A stretch of 64,000 bases of DNA from a bacterium. GTDB lineage: Bacteria > Elusimicrobiota > Elusimicrobia > UBA1565 > UBA9628. Below, in pieces: positions 8,045-17,124 of this stretch (positions are counted from its first letter, which is position 1; each line of letters starts with the position of its first letter). The DNA lies in the NCBI GenBank assembly GCA_021822495.1, contig JAKAQO010000003.1, forward strand, positions 124,001 to 188,000. The letters are read 5' to 3'. A program made the translations under genes and the position numbers. Under the pieces are notes generated by a model that saw only the letters and a program-made list of their open reading frames with translations, searched no databases and had not been told where the DNA came from.

Positions 8045-8556
8045 TGACCGTGATGAGAATCACTAAGCATGGAGAAAAAGTCCTCAAAATTGTTTCTTCT
8101 CCCATTGATTACGCCAAAATCAAACCCAATCTTCCCAAACTACTTAAAGATATGTGGAAAACCATGTATGCCGTCAACGGCGTGGGGCTGGCCGCGCCTC
8201 AAATAGGGCTCAACATCCGGCTTTGCATCATTGACGTCAAACCCGAAGGGAAATCCCAGAAACTCGTTCTCATCAATCCTGAAATTATCGAACAGAGCGG
8301 ACGCCTTGAAGAAGAAGAAGGTTGCTTGTCGGTCCCGGGGGTTTATGCCAAAGTGAAAAGGTTTTCCCACGCGAGAGTCCGCGCCCTCAATGCCGAGGGA
8401 AAATCCTTTGAAATGTCCGGAGAAGGTCTCCTGGCCCGCGCTTTCCAACACGAAGTCGATCATTTAGACGGCAAACTCTTCATTGACCATCTTGACTTCG
8501 CCAACAAACTCAAGGTTTTGTCGCTTATCAAAGACTTGAAGAAAGATTGGAACTGA
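8044..8556 (+). CDS. def: Peptide deformylase
   Basis: A 170-aa cytosolic metalloenzyme that removes the formyl group from nascent N-terminal Met. All three motifs are present: NGVGLAAPQIG (family GxGxAAPQ), EEGCLSVPG (Cys metal ligand) and QHEVDHLDG (two His ligands and catalytic Glu). The length is normal. It sits directly before fmt, the classic def-fmt pair. The start is ATG at 8044, with an alternative ATG at 8053 (MRITKHGE). Confidence 0.96.
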   Translation: MTVMRITKHGEKVLKIVSSPIDYAKIKPNLPKLLKDMWKTMYAVNGVGLAAPQIGLNIRLCIIDVKPEGKSQKLVLINPEIIEQSGRLEEEEGCLSVPGVYAKVKRFSHARVRALNAEGKSFEMSGEGLLARAFQHEVDHLDGKLFIDHLDFANKLKVLSLIKDLKKDWN

Positions 8557-8561
8557 GTCTC

Positions 8562-9518
8562 ATGCGGACTCTATTTTACGGGACCCCGGGTCTTGCCGTC
8601 CCCTATCTCAAACTCGTAGCAGAAGAATCAAACGTCGCGGCCGTGATTACCCAACCAGACCGCCCCATGGGTCGAGGCCTCGACACAAAACCAGGCCCCA
8701 TCAAGGAAGCGGCTTTAAAACTCAATTTGCCGGTTTTTCAGCCCGAACGCCCTTCGGAAATTTCCAGGGAAATCCAAGCCTTGAACGCTGATCTCGGCAT
8801 CGTCATCGCCTATGGGCGGATTCTCAAAACCGATATTTTAAAATCCACCCGGCTTGGACACCTCAACGTCCATTTTTCGCTTTTGCCTAAATACCGGGGA
8901 TCCGCTCCCGTCCCCTGGGCATTGGTTCATGGAGAAAAGAAAACCGGGGTTTCCCTTTTTTGGCTGGATGAAGGGATGGACACAGGACCTCTCTTTAGCC
9001 AAAAAGAAGTAGAGATACTCCCCCAGGAAAACGCCGCGCAAGTCATGGAAAAACTCGAAATTCTAGGACTTCATCTGCTCAAGGACGCCCTTCAAAAAAT
9101 TGCCCACGGACATTATCCCCAAATTCCACAAGAAGGAACGCCCAGTTACGCCCCATTATTAAAAAAGAGCGACGGGCTCATCAATTTCGAAAATTCGGCT
9201 ACTCAAATTCATAACCTAGTCCGCGGGCTTATCTTATGGCCCCGCGCTTATTTTATTCTCAAAGATTCTTCCGGAGAAAAACGCATCTCCATTCTCCAAA
9301 GCGCCTTAGAGCCTTCCAGCGGCGCGCCCTTTCCGGCCCCGATCGGGACCCTCCTACGCGTTGAACAAGAGCGGGGCTTTTTGATACAATGTGGATACGG
9401 CAGTTCTGTTTGGATTTCTCGCGTCCAGCCTGAGGGAAAAAGTCCGATGGGAGCAGCCGAATTCTTAAATGGTCGACGTTTAACCATGGGGCAAAGTCTC
9501 CCTTTAAAACGTGGATAA
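8562..9518 (+). CDS. fmt: Methionyl-tRNA formyltransferase
   Basis: A 318-aa enzyme that formylates Met-tRNAi using 10-formyl-THF. The catalytic region shows LNVHFSLLPKYRGSAPVPWA, followed by GVSLFWLDEGMDTGPL; the C-terminal OB-like domain runs from about 205. The ATG at 8562 is chosen because the family begins with a short strand like MRTLFYGTPGLAVPYL; it lies 5 nt after the def stop. The 3' end overlaps the next gene by 8 bp. Confidence 0.96.
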   Translation: MRTLFYGTPGLAVPYLKLVAEESNVAAVITQPDRPMGRGLDTKPGPIKEAALKLNLPVFQPERPSEISREIQALNADLGIVIAYGRILKTDILKSTRLGHLNVHFSLLPKYRGSAPVPWALVHGEKKTGVSLFWLDEGMDTGPLFSQKEVEILPQENAAQVMEKLEILGLHLLKDALQKIAHGHYPQIPQEGTPSYAPLLKKSDGLINFENSATQIHNLVRGLILWPRAYFILKDSSGEKRISILQSALEPSSGAPFPAPIGTLLRVEQERGFLIQCGYGSSVWISRVQPEGKSPMGAAEFLNGRRLTMGQSLPLKRG

Positions 9519-10485
9519 TAGAGAAAATTTATCGTTCGTGCGTTGGTGGGAAGCCGCCATCGCTCTTATTTTTTTAGGATTTGTTTTATTTTTTATGTTT
9601 CAGTGGGCTATTGAAGGCGCGGTGCACAGCAGAAAAACGCAGGTCGTCCCCGATCTGCGTGGAAAATCATTGTCTGCGGCGCTGGATATGCTTTCCCCCT
9701 TGCATTTAGGTCTTGAAAAAACCAGCTCCGACTTTGACGCTTCCGTTCCCATTGACTCGGTCCTAAGACAAACCCCGCCGGGCGGCACGGTCGTGCGCGA
9801 AGATAAAATCATTCGCGTCGTCATCAGCCAAGGCGGCGAAACCGTTTTCGTTCCCGGCATTACGGGTCTCCCTCTTAGAAATGCGGAAATGCTTCTCCGT
9901 GAATCCCAGCTCGCTGAAGGAGATGTAAGCCAAGCCTACTCGCTTAAGGAAGATAAGGGAATTGTTCTGTCTCAAGACCCCAAAGCCGATCTTGGGGTTG
10001 CCCGTAATTCCGCCGTCAGCTTGGTTGTTTCTGATGGTCCTCCCCCAACGGGAGTGGTTTTGATGCCCGATTTTCTCCGCAAAAACGTGACCGAAGCGCA
10101 AGCTTGGGCCGCGCAACAGAACTTGTCCATCACCATCAACCAGGATACATCTTCCCTTTTCCCCACCGGAGTTATCCTCAGCCAAACTCCCAATGCCGAT
10201 ACGATGCTTTCTTCCGCCACAGCGATTGTCCTAACCGTCAGCGCCCGGCCTTCTGGACAAACCGCTTCCACTTCGCCCCAAACCAATGAGTTCCACTATG
10301 AAGTGCCGCAAGGCGCCAGCGAGAGCCTCGTCAGAATCGTCGCTATTGACAAATACGGGGAACACGAAATTTTTAACGGACTAAGGAAACCCGGAACAAA
10401 AATTGACGTTCCGCTCAACGAATCGGGCAAAGCCCAAATTCGGATATTCCTCAATGGAATACTCATCGAAGAAAAAGATTTATGA
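9511..10485 (+). CDS. PASTA-domain membrane protein
   Basis: A 324-aa protein with one N-terminal membrane segment (about residues 14-35) and a periplasmic part of three PASTA repeats (about 43-110, 112-178, 183-248). Each has the usual VPDLRGKSL or VPGITGLPL start and a QTPPGG/SQDPKAD turn. A beta-rich tail (255-324) follows. PASTA domains bind peptidoglycan fragments. There is no kinase domain in this polypeptide, unlike PknB-type proteins. The start is GTG at 9511, inside fmt. It sits between fmt and rpe, the slot where many bacteria place a PknB-type PASTA kinase. Confidence 0.85.
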   Translation: MDNRENLSFVRWWEAAIALIFLGFVLFFMFQWAIEGAVHSRKTQVVPDLRGKSLSAALDMLSPLHLGLEKTSSDFDASVPIDSVLRQTPPGGTVVREDKIIRVVISQGGETVFVPGITGLPLRNAEMLLRESQLAEGDVSQAYSLKEDKGIVLSQDPKADLGVARNSAVSLVVSDGPPPTGVVLMPDFLRKNVTEAQAWAAQQNLSITINQDTSSLFPTGVILSQTPNADTMLSSATAIVLTVSARPSGQTASTSPQTNEFHYEVPQGASESLVRIVAIDKYGEHEIFNGLRKPGTKIDVPLNESGKAQIRIFLNGILIEEKDL

Positions 10486-10541
10486 CCGAGCCTAAGCGAA
10501 AAAATGGTTGGTTCCAGAGTCTGTACAGAAGAAAGCCATGA
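10482..10541 (+). CDS. 19-codon ORF bridging two genes by ATGA overlaps
   Basis: MTEPKRKNGWFQSLYRRKP, very basic (7 Lys/Arg of 19). Its ATG overlaps the TGA of the PASTA gene (ATGA at 10482) and its own TGA overlaps the ATG of rpe (ATGA at 10538). It would fill exactly the gap between two genes of a tightly coupled operon, either as a ribosome relay or as a true small protein. It has no recognisable family. Confidence 0.45.
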   Translation: MTEPKRKNGWFQSLYRRKP

Positions 10542-11215
10542 CCATGACGAAAAAACGCGCCGTTGAAATCGTGCCGTCTCTCCTCGCTTGCGATTTGGCG
10601 CGCATGGGAGAAGCAATCGAAACGGTTAAAGCGGCCGGCATCTCCTGGGTTTCGGTGGACGTCATGGACGGGCATTTCGTCCCCAATTTAAGCTTCGGGC
10701 CCGATCATGTGCGCATGGCCAAAAAATATGGTCTGACCGTGGATTCTCATTTAATGGTTCACGAGCCCGAATCCATCGCCCCCTGGTTTGTTAAAGCCGG
10801 CGCCGACATCATCACCTTCCATATCGAGGCGGCCAAGGACGCCCGCAAACTCGCAAGAACAATTCGCGAAGGCGGGAAAAAAGCGGGCATCGCGCTTAGA
10901 CCGCAAACCCCCGCCGAGAAAGTTCTTCCGTTGCTCGAAGAAATTGATTTAGTCCTGGTCATGACCGTTGATCCGGGGTTTGGCGGAGCGCATTTCATGA
11001 AGGAAATGCTTCCCAAGATTTCGACCTTAAGAAGCGCCATTGATTCTGGAAACTTCGATTGTTGGATTCAAGCCGACGGGGGAATTAATTTGCAAACCGC
11101 GCTTCTTGCGGCCGAGGCCGGGGCGGACAGCTTGGTCGCGGGAACGGCCATATTCGGCCAAGAAAATCCGGCCCAAGCCGCGCGAAATTTAAAGGAACAG
11201 GTAAAAAATAAATAA
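10538..11215 (+). CDS. rpe: Ribulose-phosphate 3-epimerase
   Basis: A 225-aa TIM-barrel metalloenzyme interconverting ribulose-5-P and xylulose-5-P. Visible signatures are VPSLLACDLARMG, SVDVMDGHFVPNLSFG (metal ligand Asp), DSHLMVHEP, MTVDPGFGGAHF (second catalytic Asp) and QADGGINLQTA. The ATG at 10538 is supported by its 4-bp overlap with the preceding 19-codon ORF; a second ATG lies at 10544. With the split transketolase at 16-18 kb it covers part of the non-oxidative pentose phosphate pathway. Confidence 0.96.
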   Translation: MTMTKKRAVEIVPSLLACDLARMGEAIETVKAAGISWVSVDVMDGHFVPNLSFGPDHVRMAKKYGLTVDSHLMVHEPESIAPWFVKAGADIITFHIEAAKDARKLARTIREGGKKAGIALRPQTPAEKVLPLLEEIDLVLVMTVDPGFGGAHFMKEMLPKISTLRSAIDSGNFDCWIQADGGINLQTALLAAEAGADSLVAGTAIFGQENPAQAARNLKEQVKNK

Positions 11216-11230
11216 CAGGGGGAATGTTCG

Positions 11231-11491
11231 ATGTCAGTGACCATTAGACTTAAAAGAGTTGGAAAACCCAAGCACCCGCATTTTCGCGTGGTGGCTATTG
11301 AAAAAATGAGAGGCCCGTCCGGGCGTCCTCTTGAAATTCTCGGAACCTATGATCCGAAAGAGGTAAGCGCGGCCAAGAAATTGACTCTTAATCAAGAGCG
11401 CATCAATCACTGGATTAAAAATGGAGCAAAACCCTCGGATACGGTCGCTCAATTACTCAAGGTCTCGGCGACAAAAAAGGAGAAAGCTTAA
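11231..11491 (+). CDS. rpsP: 30S ribosomal protein S16
   Basis: An 86-aa ribosomal protein, normal length. It begins MSVTIRLKRVGKPKHPHFRV, followed by EILGTYDPK and the QERINHWIKNGAKPSDTV helix typical of bS16. A purine-rich AGGGGGA lies 7-8 nt before the ATG. It heads the conserved rpsP-khpA-trmD-rplS block. Confidence 0.97.
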   Translation: MSVTIRLKRVGKPKHPHFRVVAIEKMRGPSGRPLEILGTYDPKEVSAAKKLTLNQERINHWIKNGAKPSDTVAQLLKVSATKKEKA

Positions 11492-11510
11492 TCCGGAGTT
11501 TTAAATTAAA

Positions 11511-11738
11511 ATGAAAGACCTCACTCTCTATCTCATTCAAAAATTGACCTCACGTCCCGAATCCGTAATTGTTGAGGAAAAAGAAGAGAATGGGATCACA
11601 AACATTACCGTCAAGGTCGCTGACGAAGACAAGGGACGCGTAATCGGCAAGGAAGGCCGGATTATCAAGGCAATACGGGCGCTGGTTGGCGCCGCCGCCG
11701 CTAAACAAGGGAAACGAAGTCATGTCCAAATCAGCTAA
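11511..11738 (+). CDS. khpA: KH-domain RNA-binding protein KhpA
   Basis: A 75-aa single KH domain with the GxxG loop in GRVIGKEGRIIKAIRALVG. The family (YlqC/KhpA) binds RNA, partners KhpB, and affects cell length and small RNAs in Gram-positives. Its place between rpsP and trmD is the standard one. The last 17 nt overlap trmD. Confidence 0.93.
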   Translation: MKDLTLYLIQKLTSRPESVIVEEKEENGITNITVKVADEDKGRVIGKEGRIIKAIRALVGAAAAKQGKRSHVQIS

Positions 11739-12444
11739 GCCCCCTCTGAAAATAGACTTCGTGACCCTGTTTCCCGAAATGGTTCAGAGCGTTTTGGATA
11801 CCAGCATCATTTCAAGGGCAAGAAACAACAAACTCCTTGAAACCCGCTGCATCAACCCGCGCGACTTTAGCGATGATAAACACCGGAAAGTGGACGCAAG
11901 GCCCTACGGTGGCGGCCCGGGAATGATTCTGATGGCCGAGCCGGTGCACCAGGCGATTCAAAAGGCCGTCTCCCCCAAATCCCACGTTATTTTTCTTTCA
12001 CCCCAGGGACGACGCCTCAACCAAGAAATCGCGAGAGATTTGTCCCTCAAACCGCATCTCGTACTTGTTTGCGGCCATTATGAGGGCGTTGATGAACGAT
12101 TGAGAAGCGATTTTGACGATGAGATTTCAATCGGCGACTACGTCCTAACGGGCGGAGAATTGCCCGCTCTCGTTTTGGCCGACTCGGTCACGAGACTCAT
12201 TCCCGGCGTACTAAAAAAAGCGGACGCCATCGAACAAGAATCTTTTTCCAGCCCGCTTCTTGATTTTCCGCAGTACACCCGCCCCAAGAACTGGCGCGGG
12301 AAAAAAATTCCAGAAGTCCTCATTTCTGGGAATCATGAGCTCATTAGACAATGGCGAAACCAGGCGGCCGAAACCAGCACCCGCCTAAAAAGGCCCGATT
12401 TAATGACGCAGAGGCAAGGAGAAAACAATGACCGTAGACCATAA
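11722..12444 (+). CDS. trmD: tRNA (guanine37-N1)-methyltransferase
   Basis: A 240-aa SPOUT-fold enzyme that uses SAM to methylate G37 and prevent frameshifting. Motifs: DFVTLFPEM at the N-terminus, [29 protein letters not shown] and [15 protein letters not shown] (the trefoil-knot SAM site). The ATG at 11722 gives the canonical N-terminus; the longer in-frame extension is shadow sequence of khpA. It overlaps khpA by 17 bp and rplS by 17 bp. Confidence 0.96.
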   Translation: MSKSAKPPLKIDFVTLFPEMVQSVLDTSIISRARNNKLLETRCINPRDFSDDKHRKVDARPYGGGPGMILMAEPVHQAIQKAVSPKSHVIFLSPQGRRLNQEIARDLSLKPHLVLVCGHYEGVDERLRSDFDDEISIGDYVLTGGELPALVLADSVTRLIPGVLKKADAIEQESFSSPLLDFPQYTRPKNWRGKKIPEVLISGNHELIRQWRNQAAETSTRLKRPDLMTQRQGENNDRRP

Positions 12445-12907
12445 AGACCCAATAAAGAAAAACCCTGAATTTCGGGTGGGAGACTCCGTTCGAGTTTCCA
12501 TTAAAGTCGTTGAAGGAGATTCCGAGCGCGTCCAAGCCTTCGAGGGAGTCGTTTTGCTCAAAAGAGGCTCCGGGATCGCGGAAAACTTCACGGTAAGGAA
12601 AATCTCTTTCGGCGTTGGAGTCGAAAGAACTTTCCCCGTTCACTCGCCTTTGATTGAAAAAATCGAAGTTGTCCGCTCCGGAAAGGTTCGCAGGTCTCGC
12701 CTTTATTACTTGAGGAACTTAAAGGGAAAAGCCGCGAGATTAGACGAAACCTCCAGCTCTTCCTCTGAAACCATGTCGGCGAAGACTCAAGCCAAATCCG
12801 CGCCCAAACCCCAAAGCGGAAAATCCTCTGCCGAAAAAGGAAATGGAATGGCGAATGCGGCGCAGGCAAAAATTCAGTCCGCTCCCGTCCTTGGAAGCGC
12901 CAAATAA
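12428..12907 (+). CDS. rplS: 50S ribosomal protein L19 with C-terminal extension
   Basis: The first 110 or so residues are canonical bL19 ([58 protein letters not shown]). The usual protein is about 115 aa; this one is 159 aa, with an added Ser/Ala/Lys-rich, probably disordered tail from about residue 113. The tail codes across the first 65 bp of rnhB in another frame. AAGGAG lies 7 nt before the ATG. Confidence 0.95.
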   Translation: MTVDHKDPIKKNPEFRVGDSVRVSIKVVEGDSERVQAFEGVVLLKRGSGIAENFTVRKISFGVGVERTFPVHSPLIEKIEVVRSGKVRRSRLYYLRNLKGKAARLDETSSSSSETMSAKTQAKSAPKPQSGKSSAEKGNGMANAAQAKIQSAPVLGSAK

Positions 12908-13541
12908 AACCCCAAGAGACTTTGATCGGGAGCTAAAGCGCGTCTTTGCTTCCGATTGTCTGATCGGGATTGATGAAGCGGGGCGCGGCCCACTGGCCGG
13001 CCCCGTTTTTATTGCCGCCGTTGTTCTTAAAGAAGACAATTTCCCGGGCTCCGAAGAAATCCGGGATTCAAAAAAAATCAACCCCCAAAAGCGAAAGCGT
13101 TTATCCTTGGAAATACGCCGTCATGCCGAAAAAATCACGGTCGCCTGGGCATACCCCACAGAAATTGACCGGATCAACATTTTAAAAGCGACCCTTTTCG
13201 CCATGAGACGCGCCGCCCAAAAAGCCTCCAAATTTAAAGCCGCTCCCGTTCTCATTGACGGGCCCTTTCCTATTCCTGATTTTAAAGGCGAGCAAAAACC
13301 CATCGTCAAGGGAGATCAAAAATCCTTGGCCATCGCCTGCGCCTCCATTATCGCCAAAGTCTACCGCGACCGTTGGATGGAAATCATCAACCGAAGGTTT
13401 CCCGGATACGGATTTTCAAGGCATAAAGGCTACGGGACCAAGGAGCATTTGGAGGCGCTCGCTTTATTGGGAGCCTCTCCCGTTCACCGAAAAACTTATA
13501 GCCCCGTCGCCCAAAGAATCAGCGCCAAACTTTCCAAGTGA
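12843..13541 (+). CDS. rnhB: Ribonuclease HII
   Basis: A 232-aa enzyme that cuts RNA in RNA:DNA hybrids and at single ribonucleotides. The signature is [16 protein letters not shown] (Asp-Glu pair near residue 43), then [16 protein letters not shown] (third acid) and [21 protein letters not shown]. The N-terminal 38 or so residues before the domain are non-conserved and overlap rplS, so the true start may be ATG 12843, 12855 or later. It is followed by yraN with a 4-bp overlap. Confidence 0.95.
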   Translation: MEWRMRRRQKFSPLPSLEAPNKTPRDFDRELKRVFASDCLIGIDEAGRGPLAGPVFIAAVVLKEDNFPGSEEIRDSKKINPQKRKRLSLEIRRHAEKITVAWAYPTEIDRINILKATLFAMRRAAQKASKFKAAPVLIDGPFPIPDFKGEQKPIVKGDQKSLAIACASIIAKVYRDRWMEIINRRFPGYGFSRHKGYGTKEHLEALALLGASPVHRKTYSPVAQRISAKLSK

Positions 13542-13876
13542 ACCGAAGAGAAAAGGGCGCTCAGTCGGAAGAAATAGCCGCCCAATATCTTAAGGAAAAA
13601 GGATACCGAATTCTCCAAAGAAATTTCCGCTGGAAAGGCGGGGAAATTGACATCATCGCCCGTCAAAGAGATTTGATTGTGTTCGTGGAAGTGCGCTCTC
13701 GCGCCTATTCTGAATTTGGCCTGGCTGCGGAAACAATTAACTTCTCAAAGAGAGAAAAAATCAAGCGCACCGCTCTTCTTTATCTTCAAAAAGACCATTT
13801 GGACTCCCCCACGCGCTTTGACGTCATCGCTTTTGACGGGGAAAACATGACGCATATCGAAAATGCCTTTGACTAG
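13538..13876 (+). CDS. yraN: UPF0102 protein YraN, endonuclease-like
   Basis: A 112-aa protein of the UPF0102 family, which has a PD-(D/E)XK-like fold: GAQSEEIAAQYLKEKGYRIL, then GGEIDIIARQRDLIVFVEVRSR (Asp, Glu-x-Arg/Lys triad) and RFDVIAFDG. GTG start overlapping the rnhB stop (GTGA). Pairing with rnhB is common and suggests a role in nucleic-acid processing, but the biochemical function is not established. It is the last gene of the operon. Confidence 0.93.
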   Translation: MNRREKGAQSEEIAAQYLKEKGYRILQRNFRWKGGEIDIIARQRDLIVFVEVRSRAYSEFGLAAETINFSKREKIKRTALLYLQKDHLDSPTRFDVIAFDGENMTHIENAFD

Positions 13877-13891
13877 GATATTTGAGGTTCG

Positions 13892-14851
13892 TTAAGCCGA
13901 GAGATTACGGGGAGCGACGCGACCGCTATAATTAACTTTTTCGCCCGTCAGGCGAAAATAATTCCCAAAAACTTTTTTCACATAATCAATGGTCTCATGA
14001 AAGCGCGGAATCAACCCATAGCGAAAAGACTTTCTCCCCTCTCCGCTGTTGTAGGCGGCCACCATCAAAACCTTGTCATTATTAAACTTCTGTTTTAAAA
14101 ATCTCAAGTAGCGGATCATCCCCGCGATATTTTGCCTCGGGTCAAAGGGATTTGCAACTCCAAAGCGGCGCGCCGTGGCGGGCATGAGTTGACCAAGCCC
14201 CATCGCCCCTGTCCTTGAAACCGCATAACGGTTGCCCCCGCTTTCCTGCTTGACCATCGCCAAGGCCAAGTTAGGATCGACGGAATATTTTCTCGCGTAG
14301 CGATCAATCAAGCCGCGAATATAACTGGGAACTTTAAGAGCATAAGATTTAGCTTGTCCCCATCTTGAGGCGAACTCATTATCTATCCAGCTTCTATGAC
14401 TCAGACGCTTATTTGAAAGCATTGGCCGCTCCAAGGGAGGCGGAACATCAAAACGAGGGGTTTTAACCGCTGGCAAAATTTTATTAGAAGGAAACTTCCC
14501 GCGAGAAATGGGGAGAGATTGAGCCGCGAAAACCCCATAAACTCTTGGGAAATAGGCATGAGATTCTTCCCGATTAGACGCGCCCGAATTAAAAATGTTC
14601 TTTTTCTTTAAATTCGCGAGTTTCTCTTTCACGCAATCAAAATGGCTGTTTTTCTCCGTCTCCTGGCATTCTTTAAACCCTTCCAAATTGTCTTTTTGAT
14701 TTAAGTTCTTTTTTGGGGCAGAGATGGAAGCCTTTAAAGAGGCCGAACGCGCCGCGGGAATTGCGGGGCTAGAAGGAATCACCGCTCCCAACTGCGCATG
14801 CGCCGAGGAAGCTCCCAGAGCGAGAAGAAACGTCGCTATCATTTCCTTCAT
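13892..14851 (-). CDS. Exported lytic transglycosylase (SLT domain)
   Basis: A 319-aa periplasmic murein hydrolase. Signal peptide MKEMIATFLLALGASSAHA, a poorly conserved linker to about residue 190, then an SLT domain: DPNLALAMVKQESGGNRYA (catalytic Glu in QESG), GAMGLGQLMPATA, NIAGMIRYLRFL and VAAYNSGEGR. It cleaves the MurNAc-GlcNAc bond. The ATG at 14851 is preferred to a TTG two codons upstream because it fits the fixed 34-nt spacing of the shared promoter module. It is convergent with yraN with only 15 bp between. Confidence 0.92.
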   Translation of the reverse strand: MKEMIATFLLALGASSAHAQLGAVIPSSPAIPAARSASLKASISAPKKNLNQKDNLEGFKECQETEKNSHFDCVKEKLANLKKKNIFNSGASNREESHAYFPRVYGVFAAQSLPISRGKFPSNKILPAVKTPRFDVPPPLERPMLSNKRLSHRSWIDNEFASRWGQAKSYALKVPSYIRGLIDRYARKYSVDPNLALAMVKQESGGNRYAVSRTGAMGLGQLMPATARRFGVANPFDPRQNIAGMIRYLRFLKQKFNNDKVLMVAAYNSGEGRKSFRYGLIPRFHETIDYVKKVFGNYFRLTGEKVNYSGRVAPRNLSA

Positions 14852-14857
14852 ATCCAA

Positions 14858-14926
14858 AGGGTAAGTGAAAAGCCGCTCTCGCGCCTGGGCCTAAGGTCCC
14901 AGATAAATACTAGGCCTTTAGTCCCA
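14858..14926 (-). promoter_or_regulatory. Tandem-palindrome promoter module of the transglycosylase gene
   Basis: Coding strand: imperfect palindrome GGGACTAAAGGCCTA (14925-14911), then TGGGACCTTAGGCCCA (14901-14886), 22 nt, a -10-like TACCCT (14863-14858), 6 nt, ATG at 14851. The palindrome-to-start distance of 34 nt is identical to the exported kinase and LOG genes. The element also abuts the stop of the upstream GYF-like gene. Confidence 0.65.
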
Positions 14927-14928
14927 CC

Positions 14929-16167
14929 TTACTGGGGATTCTGTGGAGAGTTAGGGCTTGGGTTTTGTTTTTGCCCCGCGCCTTGGCCGCGCTTGAGATA
15001 TTTGTTGAGCTCATCCAAACTCATATTCGCGGCGTTTTTGTGATGAGCGCTGCCTTGAGAGGCCTGGGGCGCGGGCGTTGGAGTCGGTTTTGAATTCTGG
15101 TATTTTCCATTGGGCTGAGGCGGCGCTTTTAGAGGTTTAGCTGTCTTGAATCCTTTTGGCCCGGGCTTTTGAACTGCGGCTCTTTGGGCCATGTCTTTAA
15201 GAGAATACGCCGGCGCAGAGGTGATTTCCTCATTAATATTTTGCCAGAAAAGCTCGTTTGCTTTCGCCCATTTTCGAGCCGCTTGAGGGTCCAAATCAAA
15301 CCAAGCGTTGAAATTAAGAGGCTGAACCGCCTTATTTTTGACATCACAATCGAAAATATCTTTCCGTCCCGCCAAGGACCAGGGATTTGGGGAAGCCGCC
15401 TCTATTCGAACATGGGAATCAGAATTGGGAATAGAAAAAGTGGTCCACTGAAAAGCTAAATTTTTACCAAGAAAGGCTTCTCCCCAATTTTTCCAGGCAT
15501 CAGCATTTTGAGCGAGAGTTTTTTCTCCCAAAATAGGGCTTAGGCCTTCCGCCTTTAAAAGCATAAGCGTATCCAAAGAAAGAGCGCCCAACGCCCTGGC
15601 CTTAAGCAATGCGCCAAGAGTTTTAGGGGTTTTCCATTTTGAAGGTAAAAGAATATCCTCGATTTGAAGCGGATATTTTCGCTCCGAAGGCGCCACGGGA
15701 AAATTTTTGACGATTTGGAGCGCTTGAACGCTTAAATCCTGCGGCGCCGAGGAAGCTAAATTAAGCGCTGGAACATGAGACCCAAAATAAGAGAGAACCC
15801 TTGGGAAAAAATAGACGACAGAAGCCAGCAGAGAGGACAGCAGGAAAATTTTAAGTCCGGTTCTTCTAGACGGCGGAACCTGCCCTTGAGCGGCGGGAAG
15901 CTGGTTCTCCTTTTCTTTTTTCGCGGCCTCGGCCTCTTCAATTTCAGCCAAGCGACCCATCCGATTTTTCTCGGGAAGTTGCGCTTCTTCCCGCATTTTT
16001 TGCGGAGGCGGCTTAATCAAATAATATTGAGCCGGCCGCCATTGATTGGAACTCTGAGCGTTTTCCGGACAAATAAGACTCTTAGCGTTAAACCCCGGAA
16101 GATTTTTAAGTTCTTCTTCCTCAAAAGGCCCTGTCGGACTTTTTCCGTCGAAGAGCCAGTATCTCAA
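14929..16167 (-). CDS. GYF_2-like domain membrane protein
   Basis: A 412-aa protein. Residues 1-50 (MRYWLFDGKSPTGPFEEEEL, then FNAKSLICPE) match the GYF_2 pattern, in which a short domain near the N-terminus mediates binding. A Lys/Glu-rich linker follows, then one membrane segment (about 106-124, IFLLSSLLASVVYFF), a periplasmic region of about 200 residues without recognised domain, and a Pro/Gln/Asn-rich tail. It is likely a bitopic scaffold protein; the function is unknown. It lies between the transketolase genes and the transglycosylase, all leftward. Confidence 0.55.
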   Translation of the reverse strand: MRYWLFDGKSPTGPFEEEELKNLPGFNAKSLICPENAQSSNQWRPAQYYLIKPPPQKMREEAQLPEKNRMGRLAEIEEAEAAKKEKENQLPAAQGQVPPSRRTGLKIFLLSSLLASVVYFFPRVLSYFGSHVPALNLASSAPQDLSVQALQIVKNFPVAPSERKYPLQIEDILLPSKWKTPKTLGALLKARALGALSLDTLMLLKAEGLSPILGEKTLAQNADAWKNWGEAFLGKNLAFQWTTFSIPNSDSHVRIEAASPNPWSLAGRKDIFDCDVKNKAVQPLNFNAWFDLDPQAARKWAKANELFWQNINEEITSAPAYSLKDMAQRAAVQKPGPKGFKTAKPLKAPPQPNGKYQNSKPTPTPAPQASQGSAHHKNAANMSLDELNKYLKRGQGAGQKQNPSPNSPQNPQ

Positions 16168-16182
16168 CGGAATTGTTTCCTT

Positions 16183-17124
16183 CTAATCCAGATTTTTGAG
16201 ACAGGCCTCAACGATATGCGGAGAGGAGATGCCGTGTTTATGGTAAAGCTCTTCTCCCGTTCCTGATTCCCCGAAAGAACGTGCCCCTAGTTTTACAACC
16301 GGGACCGGCGCTCCCGCTTCCGCGACCGCTTCACAGACCGCGCCGCCAAGGCCGCCGTTGACGTTGTGATCCTCGACGGTCACAAAGCGCGAAGTGTCGA
16401 GAGTAAATTTCTCGATGGACTCAGGCCCAAACGGAGACAAGGTCGCGACATTGACCACCCTCACTTTAAAGCCTTTTTCCAAAAGAGCTTTCGCCGCATT
16501 GACGGCCGGCCCCACCGTTCCGCCGGAAGCGAAAACAGTCGCCTGATAGTGCTTGGGTTTTGATTCCGGCTCCCAAACGACATCCGGAACTCCGAAAGCG
16601 AAGCGATACCCAGCGTCATGAACGTCCTCAAGCTTTTGGCGGGTCAGCCTTAAATAGACCGGCCCCTCATGCGCCAACGCCCAGGCCACGACTTGCTTAG
16701 TCTCAACCGCATCCGCGGGTTGCAAGACCGCCATGTTCGGAAGAGCCCTCATCGCCGCGATATCCTCAAGGCCCATTTGAGAAGCCCCGTCATCTCCAAT
16801 TCCAAGCCCCGCATGAGTTCCCACAAGCTTGACATTCGTTTTATTGTAAGCGACAGCAATGCGGATGCTTTCAAGCCGTCCGCTTAAAAAACAAGCGAAA
16901 CTCGCCGCGAAGGGAACTTTGCCGCACAGGGCCATGCCCGCGGCCGCGCCAATCATGTTGTGCTCAGCAATCCCAAAATCAAAATGGCGATCGGGAAATT
17001 TCTTCGCGAAGTCCTGCGTCATCGTGGATTTAGACAAATCCGCGTCAAGAACCACCAGCTGGGGGTTTTTCGGAGCGAACTCCGAGAGGGCTTCTCCAAA
17101 TGATTCACGAGTCGCTTTAGGCAT
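16183..17124 (-). CDS. Transketolase, C-terminal subunit
   Basis: A 313-aa subunit holding the pyrimidine-binding and C-terminal domains of a split transketolase. Visible parts: VVLDADLSKSTM, RHFDFGIAEHNMIGAAAGMA (the catalytic Glu of the Pyr domain) and VRVVNVATLSPFGPESIEKF. It forms the active enzyme with the adjacent N-terminal subunit, transferring two-carbon units in the pentose phosphate pathway. The ATG at 17124 (MPKATRESFGEAL) is chosen over an upstream extension inside the partner gene. The two genes overlap by 8 bp. Confidence 0.93.
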   Translation of the reverse strand: MPKATRESFGEALSEFAPKNPQLVVLDADLSKSTMTQDFAKKFPDRHFDFGIAEHNMIGAAAGMALCGKVPFAASFACFLSGRLESIRIAVAYNKTNVKLVGTHAGLGIGDDGASQMGLEDIAAMRALPNMAVLQPADAVETKQVVAWALAHEGPVYLRLTRQKLEDVHDAGYRFAFGVPDVVWEPESKPKHYQATVFASGGTVGPAVNAAKALLEKGFKVRVVNVATLSPFGPESIEKFTLDTSRFVTVEDHNVNGGLGGAVCEAVAEAGAPVPVVKLGARSFGESGTGEELYHKHGISSPHIVEACLKNLD

